Part shown: positions 33,278 to 36,749 of the stretch, piece by piece | Numbering within the stretch: the first letter of the stretch is position 1 | Layout: each line of letters begins with the position of its first letter | Assembly (NCBI GenBank): GCA_003560975.1 | Contig: PWJA01000101.1 | Location: forward strand, 1 to 36,749 | DNA from: Gammaproteobacteria bacterium | Lineage (GTDB): Bacteria > Pseudomonadota > Gammaproteobacteria > Xanthomonadales > Wenzhouxiangellaceae | Direction: 5' to 3' | Length of the DNA stretch: 36,749 nucleotides | The notes under the pieces: generated by a model | What the model was told of the DNA's origin: nothing | Databases searched by the model: none | What the model saw: the letters and a program-made list of their open reading frames with translations, nothing else | Program-made: the position numbers and the translations under genes

Positions 33278-34492
33278 GTGACCGTCACCGAAAAAATGCT
33301 GCTGGCCATGATCATCATCCTGGCCCTGCCCTACCTGATCTGGCGCCTGGGACGCACGGAACGCTGGGCGCCGCTGGTGGTGGTCCAGATTCTCACCGGG
33401 ATTGCGCTGGGCCCGGGGTTGCTCGGGGCCGCTTTCCCGACCGCCTACCAGGCCGTCTTCACGCCCGAGGTCACCCTGATGCTGGGCGGCATCGCCACCT
33501 GGGGCGTCATCCTGTTCGTCTGGGTGGCCGGGCTGGAGCTGGACTTGTCGCAGGCCTGGGCCAACCGGCGCGACAGTGCGGTGACGGCCTCCCTGGCCCT
33601 GCTCACCCCGCTGCTGTTGGGTGCCATCGTCGGCAGCCTCGCCCTCTGGCATGACCCGGCCTGGATGGGCAGCGCCGCGCTACCCTGGCAGTTCGTGGCC
33701 GCGATCGGCATGGCCTGCGCGGTCACCGCCCTTCCAATCCTGATGCTGTTCATGGAGAAACTGGACATTCTGCGCCGTCCGCTGGGCCAGCGCGTGCTGC
33801 GCTACGCCAGCCTGGACGACATCGCCATCTGGGCCGTGCTGGCCCTGATTCTGATCGACTTCGAGCGCCTGGGCAAACAGCTCGTGTTCGTCAGTCTTTT
33901 CGTGACCGCCGCGGTGGCGCTACGTCGGGGCCTGCCGCGCCTGCCGGAGTCGGACCGCTGGTTCATCGCCCTGATCTGGCTGGCCGCCTGTGCGCTGGCG
34001 GCCGACTGGGCCGGACTTCACTCCATGGTCGGCGCATTCCTGGCCGGCGCGGTGATGGAAAGCCGCTGGCTGGGCGAGAAGCGCCTGGACCGCCTGCGCC
34101 ACGTCCTGCTGCTGATCATGATGCCGGTCTTCTTCCTGTCCACGGGCCTGCGCACCGAATGGGAAATGGGCAGCGCGGCGGTGCTGCTGGTCGCTGCCGC
34201 CCTGCTGCTGGCGGCGGTCTCGGGCAAGCTTCTGGGGGTTCACCTGGCCGGCCGCCTGCTGGGCTGGGAAGCCGGCGAGGCCCGCGTGGTCGGCTGGTTG
34301 CTGCAGACCAAGGCGCTGATCCTGATCATCTTCGCCAACATCCTGCTCGACCAGCACATCATTTCGGCCGAGATCTTCACGGCAATGATCCTCATGGCGG
34401 CGGCCAGCACCATGCTGACCATTCCCATGGTCGGTCGGCACCTGGCCCGGGCCGCTCCGACGCCCGCCCGGGAGGCCCCGAGCACGAAGTGA
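33278..34492 (+). CDS. CPA2-type sodium(or potassium)/proton antiporter, membrane part only
   Basis: This 404-residue membrane protein has about twelve helices and the fold of Kef/NapA-type exchangers: QILTGIALGPGLLG near residues 37-50, VWVAGLELDL about 80-89, ACAVTALPILM about 147-157 and YASLDDIAIWAVLAL about 174-188, where the adjacent acidic residues are likely ion ligands. MMPVFFLSTGLRTE lies near residue 285. Kef proteins carry a cytosolic nucleotide-binding (TrkA-N/RCK) domain after the membrane part. None is present here, so NapA-like Na+/H+ exchange is more likely. The GTG start at 33278 is tentative; ATG at 33296 is an alternative. It follows eda by 49 bases and may be a read-through passenger. 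Confidence 0.85.
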   Translation: MTVTEKMLLAMIIILALPYLIWRLGRTERWAPLVVVQILTGIALGPGLLGAAFPTAYQAVFTPEVTLMLGGIATWGVILFVWVAGLELDLSQAWANRRDSAVTASLALLTPLLLGAIVGSLALWHDPAWMGSAALPWQFVAAIGMACAVTALPILMLFMEKLDILRRPLGQRVLRYASLDDIAIWAVLALILIDFERLGKQLVFVSLFVTAAVALRRGLPRLPESDRWFIALIWLAACALAADWAGLHSMVGAFLAGAVMESRWLGEKRLDRLRHVLLLIMMPVFFLSTGLRTEWEMGSAAVLLVAAALLLAAVSGKLLGVHLAGRLLGWEAGEARVVGWLLQTKALILIIFANILLDQHIISAEIFTAMILMAAASTMLTIPMVGRHLARAAPTPAREAPSTK

Positions 34493-34697
34493 TCATGCGC
34501 TGATCGCGCGTTTTCGACCGGGACTTTGGCCAGCGCTTCCAGGCAACTCCGATGGCTCTCCGACAAATCGCGCCTTGGCTCTCCGATGTCCCTGGGCAGT
34601 TCCTGGATTTCGTCATCGATTGCAGCGGCCAACCATTCGGCAGGCATGCCGATTGCGGTATCCTGATCCGGACGAGCCTTGCCTTTCCGAGTCAAGC
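34493..34697 (+). other. Gap before exbB with a possible weak promoter
   Basis: This 205-base gap holds no gene I can support, though both strands have open frames. A TATCCT hexamer about 40 bases before the exbB start is a candidate -10 box, but the hexamer at the -35 position (TTCGGC) is poor. Transcription could also come from upstream. Confidence 0.3.
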
Positions 34698-35423
34698 ATG
34701 GAGCCTGCATCACCCGCCGCCATTGCCGCTGCCGGTCCCGGCACCAGCGTCGTCGCCTATTTCGCCCTATCCAACACCGCCGGACAGGTCATCGTTGCGG
34801 TGCTGATCCTCTTGAGCCTGGTCGCCTGGACCATCATGGTCGGCAAGTTTCGCGATCTGCGCCAGCTCCAGGCCAGGAACAGCCACTACGAACAGCTGCT
34901 CGCCGGGCAGCGGAATCTGCTCGACCTGGACCCGGACTTGCCCGCTGAGGGCCCCTATAGCGCACTGGTCCAGAACGCGCTGGAGGCGTTCTACCACTAC
35001 GGCGCCGACCTGAGGGACCCCGATACCCACCGTGCCGCGCTGCGCATGGGCCATGTCGAAAACGCGATGCAGCGCGCGGTGGCCAATCAGACCGTGCGCT
35101 ACGAGTCAAAAATGGTGCTGCTGGGTTCGATCGTCACCGGCGCGCCGTTTCTCGGCCTGCTGGGCACCGTGTGGGGGGTGATGGATGCCTTCGGGGCCAT
35201 GGCCGGCACCGGCAGCGCAAGCCTTCAGGCGCTGGCTCCGGGCGTGTCCGGGGCGCTGTTGACCACCGTCGCCGGGCTGCTGGTCGCCATTCCGGCGGCC
35301 TTCGGCTACAACTACCTGGTGCAGAAGTCCAGGATCGCCGTCGTCGAGCTGGAAAACTTCGCCAGCTGGATTGCCGATCGAATCGAGATGGAGGCCCAGG
35401 CCGCCTCTGCCGGCTTTCTTTGA
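34698..35423 (+). CDS. exbB: ExbB/TolQ-type proton channel subunit
   Basis: This 241-residue protein is of the MotA/TolQ/ExbB family, with three membrane helices: about 29-48, then after a long cytosolic helix region the pair about 135-160 and 178-203. KMVLLGSIVTGAPFLGLLGTVWGVMDAF and ALLTTVAGLLVAIPAAFGYN are the family core. The partner ExbD is encoded 38 bases later. The pair turns proton flow into force on TonB, to open receptors such as the one at 19601. The start at ATG 34698 is preferred because the 41 upstream codons of the open frame do not resemble the family. TolQ cannot be fully excluded, but no tolA, tolB or pal is nearby, and tonB is also absent from the window. Confidence 0.9.
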   Translation: MEPASPAAIAAAGPGTSVVAYFALSNTAGQVIVAVLILLSLVAWTIMVGKFRDLRQLQARNSHYEQLLAGQRNLLDLDPDLPAEGPYSALVQNALEAFYHYGADLRDPDTHRAALRMGHVENAMQRAVANQTVRYESKMVLLGSIVTGAPFLGLLGTVWGVMDAFGAMAGTGSASLQALAPGVSGALLTTVAGLLVAIPAAFGYNYLVQKSRIAVVELENFASWIADRIEMEAQAASAGFL

Positions 35424-35461
35424 TGCGTCCGCCCCCAGCAACCAGACCGGTGTACTGAATC

Positions 35462-35875
35462 ATGGCCCGCCGCTTTCAAAGCCGGAACCGGCTCTCCGCG
35501 CTGACCGAGATCAACGTGACCCCGCTGATCGACATGGCGTTCGCGCTGCTGATCATCTTCATGATCACGACCCCGTTGCTCGAGCAGGCCATCGACATCG
35601 ATCTGCCGGTGGAAAGCGAACAGATCCAGCCGGACCGGCCGACGCGCTACCACGTCATCGCCATCGATCATCACGGCAACTATTTCTGGGACGACGAGGC
35701 GGTTTCGTCTCAGCTGCTGGGCGTGCTGCTTGACCGGCTCGCCGCCGAGCCGGATCCGGCATTGCTGAGCATTCGTGCCGACGCCGCCCTGCCCTACCAG
35801 GAGGTCATCACGCTGCTCGATTCGATCCGCCGGCGCGGTTTGTCGCGAATCAACCTCGAGACCCGGGTGGAATGA
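35462..35875 (+). CDS. exbD: ExbD/TolR-type transport energiser
   Basis: This 137-residue protein has a single membrane anchor. The N-terminal cytosolic RRFQSRNRLSALTEINVTPLID leads into one helix (about 22-38) carrying Asp24, the proton-path residue that matches Asp25 of E. coli ExbD. The rest is a periplasmic domain with YHVIAIDHHGNYFWDDEAV and LLSIRADAALPYQEVITLLD, as in ExbD/TolR. It forms the motor with ExbB. No strong ribosome binding site is seen 38 bases after exbB. It converges on the sodium symporter gene with only ten bases between the two stop codons. Confidence 0.92.
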   Translation: MARRFQSRNRLSALTEINVTPLIDMAFALLIIFMITTPLLEQAIDIDLPVESEQIQPDRPTRYHVIAIDHHGNYFWDDEAVSSQLLGVLLDRLAAEPDPALLSIRADAALPYQEVITLLDSIRRRGLSRINLETRVE

Positions 35876-35885
35876 CGCCCGGTCG

Positions 35886-36749
35886 TCATCCCCACAGCTG
35901 CCAGATCGCGAATCCGGCGGCGACAAACGGCAGGCTGCGCCCGACGATGAAGATCCGGCACTCCCACCAGCGGCTCTTCGCTCCAAGGGCATAGGCGATT
36001 TTCGGGCGCGGCACCAACCAGCAGAACAGCCCCGCGCCGAGCACGCCCGAGGTCACGACCACGTTCGTACCCCCGAACTGGTCGACAAAGTCCAGAAACG
36101 GCATGCCCATCACCTCCAGACCGACCGGGCTGAAGCTCAGCGCCGAGGGCAGGCCGAGAAACAGCATCAAGACTCCGACGGCGATGACGGCGCGATGGTC
36201 GCGCATGCCGAACTCTTCGGCGGTCGCGGCAATGATGACCTTCAGGCCGGCCAGGCACGAGCTGAACGCGGCCGCGAAGAACAGGAAGAAAAACGCCATC
36301 GCCACCCAGGCGCCTCCGGCCATTTCGTCGAATACGCGCGGCAGGGTGTCGAAGGCCAGCTGGCTGCCGGCGCCGGGATCGAAGCCGTAGGTGAACACGA
36401 ACGGAAAAATCATCGCCCCGGCCAGCAGGGCGATCGAGGTCTCGGTTGCCGCCACGACCAGGCAGGCCCGCGGTACGTGGGTGCGGCGCGGGATGTAGCT
36501 GCCGTAGGTCATCAGGTAACCCTGGCCGATGGCCAGCGTGTAAAAGGCCTGGCCGAAGGCGAAAAACCACAGGCGTCCGTCGGACAGGCGCGAAAAATCC
36601 GCCGTAAACAGGAACGAACGCGACTCGGCCCAGCCGTCCATGCGAACCCCGGCGATGACCAGGCCGATGATGACCAGCACCAGCACCGGCATCAAAAACT
36701 TCGAGAACTTCTCGATTGCGCTGACGCCGCGAATCAGCAGCAGGGTTGC
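35886..36749 (-). CDS. NSS-type sodium-dependent transporter, 3' part (cut by window end)
   Basis: The frame is open from the window edge (ATLLLIRGVSAIEKFSKFLMP) to the stop at 35886, 287 residues. The start lies outside. GVSAIEKFSKFLMPVLVLVIIGL is the typical helix 5 entry of prokaryotic neurotransmitter:sodium symporters, and FFAFGQAFYTLAIGQGYLMTYGSY plus the later AFFFLFFAAAFSSCLAGLKVI are family helices 6 and 8. Such carriers take up amino acids or related amines with Na+. The TTG at 36695 would be an internal codon, not a start. No tie to the glucan system is seen. Confidence 0.9.
   Translation of the reverse strand, partial: ATLLLIRGVSAIEKFSKFLMPVLVLVIIGLVIAGVRMDGWAESRSFLFTADFSRLSDGRLWFFAFGQAFYTLAIGQGYLMTYGSYIPRRTHVPRACLVVAATETSIALLAGAMIFPFVFTYGFDPGAGSQLAFDTLPRVFDEMAGGAWVAMAFFFLFFAAAFSSCLAGLKVIIAATAEEFGMRDHRAVIAVGVLMLFLGLPSALSFSPVGLEVMGMPFLDFVDQFGGTNVVVTSGVLGAGLFCWLVPRPKIAYALGAKSRWWECRIFIVGRSLPFVAAGFAIWQLWG

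Noticed and set aside
34240-34713. 157-codon minus-strand frame across the gap before exbB
   Set aside because: It overlaps the antiporter 3' end and shows no family motif. The part in the gap is protein-like only by eye.
1-36749. CRISPR arrays, transposons, tRNA or rRNA genes
   Set aside because: No regularly spaced repeats, transposase motifs, terminal repeats, or RNA gene signatures were found by reading both strands; a covariance-model search was not possible here.

Overview
The window is a GC-rich, densely coded stretch of a gammaproteobacterial chromosome. Its gene set (TonB receptor, flavin-dependent halogenases, SapC, cupin, Entner-Doudoroff operon, ExbBD) suggests a marine or aquatic Xanthomonadales/Wenzhouxiangella-like heterotroph. 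That placement is inferred from gene content, not from a marker gene. I saw no rRNA, tRNA, CRISPR array or insertion sequence.

Region by region: (1) 188-5716 holds unrelated housekeeping-type genes: an EamA permease, a DUF302 protein, a lipase-like alpha/beta hydrolase with a clear terminator, a collapsed DUF4442-like pseudogene, and an S41 protease followed by a small LolA-like secreted protein. (2) 5868-15524 is a forward glucan-degradation operon: a GH149-type beta-1,3-oligoglucan phosphorylase, a GPH-family oligosaccharide symporter, a GH3 beta-glucosidase, and a secreted two-barrel protein with a GH2-like barrel followed by GH17. (3) 15508-19392 holds the LacI-family regulator, an aldo/keto reductase and an MFS sugar porter. 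(4) 19601-22657 is a large TonB-dependent receptor. (5) 22712-33228 is one uninterrupted forward run: halogenase, SapC, cupin-8/JmjC-like protein, second halogenase, then zwf-pgl-edd-glk-eda. (6) 33278-36749 carries a CPA2 antiporter, exbB-exbD, and the 3' part of a convergent NSS-type sodium symporter cut by the window end.

How it fits together: the receptor imports a beta-glucan (most likely beta-1,3, laminarin type) with energy from an ExbBD-type motor. The secreted GH17 protein trims it, and the GPH and sugar-porter permeases carry products inward. The cytosolic GH149 and GH3 enzymes give glucose-1-phosphate and glucose, and Glk plus the complete Entner-Doudoroff set take glucose to pyruvate and glyceraldehyde-3-phosphate. 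Three matching operator sites (near 5869, 9446 and 19443), plus a weaker fourth (19479), tie these units to the LacI-family gene. At the two best sites the operator overlaps the -35 box of a good sigma70 promoter with a 17-nt spacer.

The most intriguing part is the halogenase-SapC-cupin-halogenase module. It sits between the receptor and the sugar catabolic genes, is translationally coupled to zwf, and is separated from the receptor gene by an intrinsic terminator whose U-tract directly abuts the likely start codon of the first halogenase. Its biochemical role is unknown.
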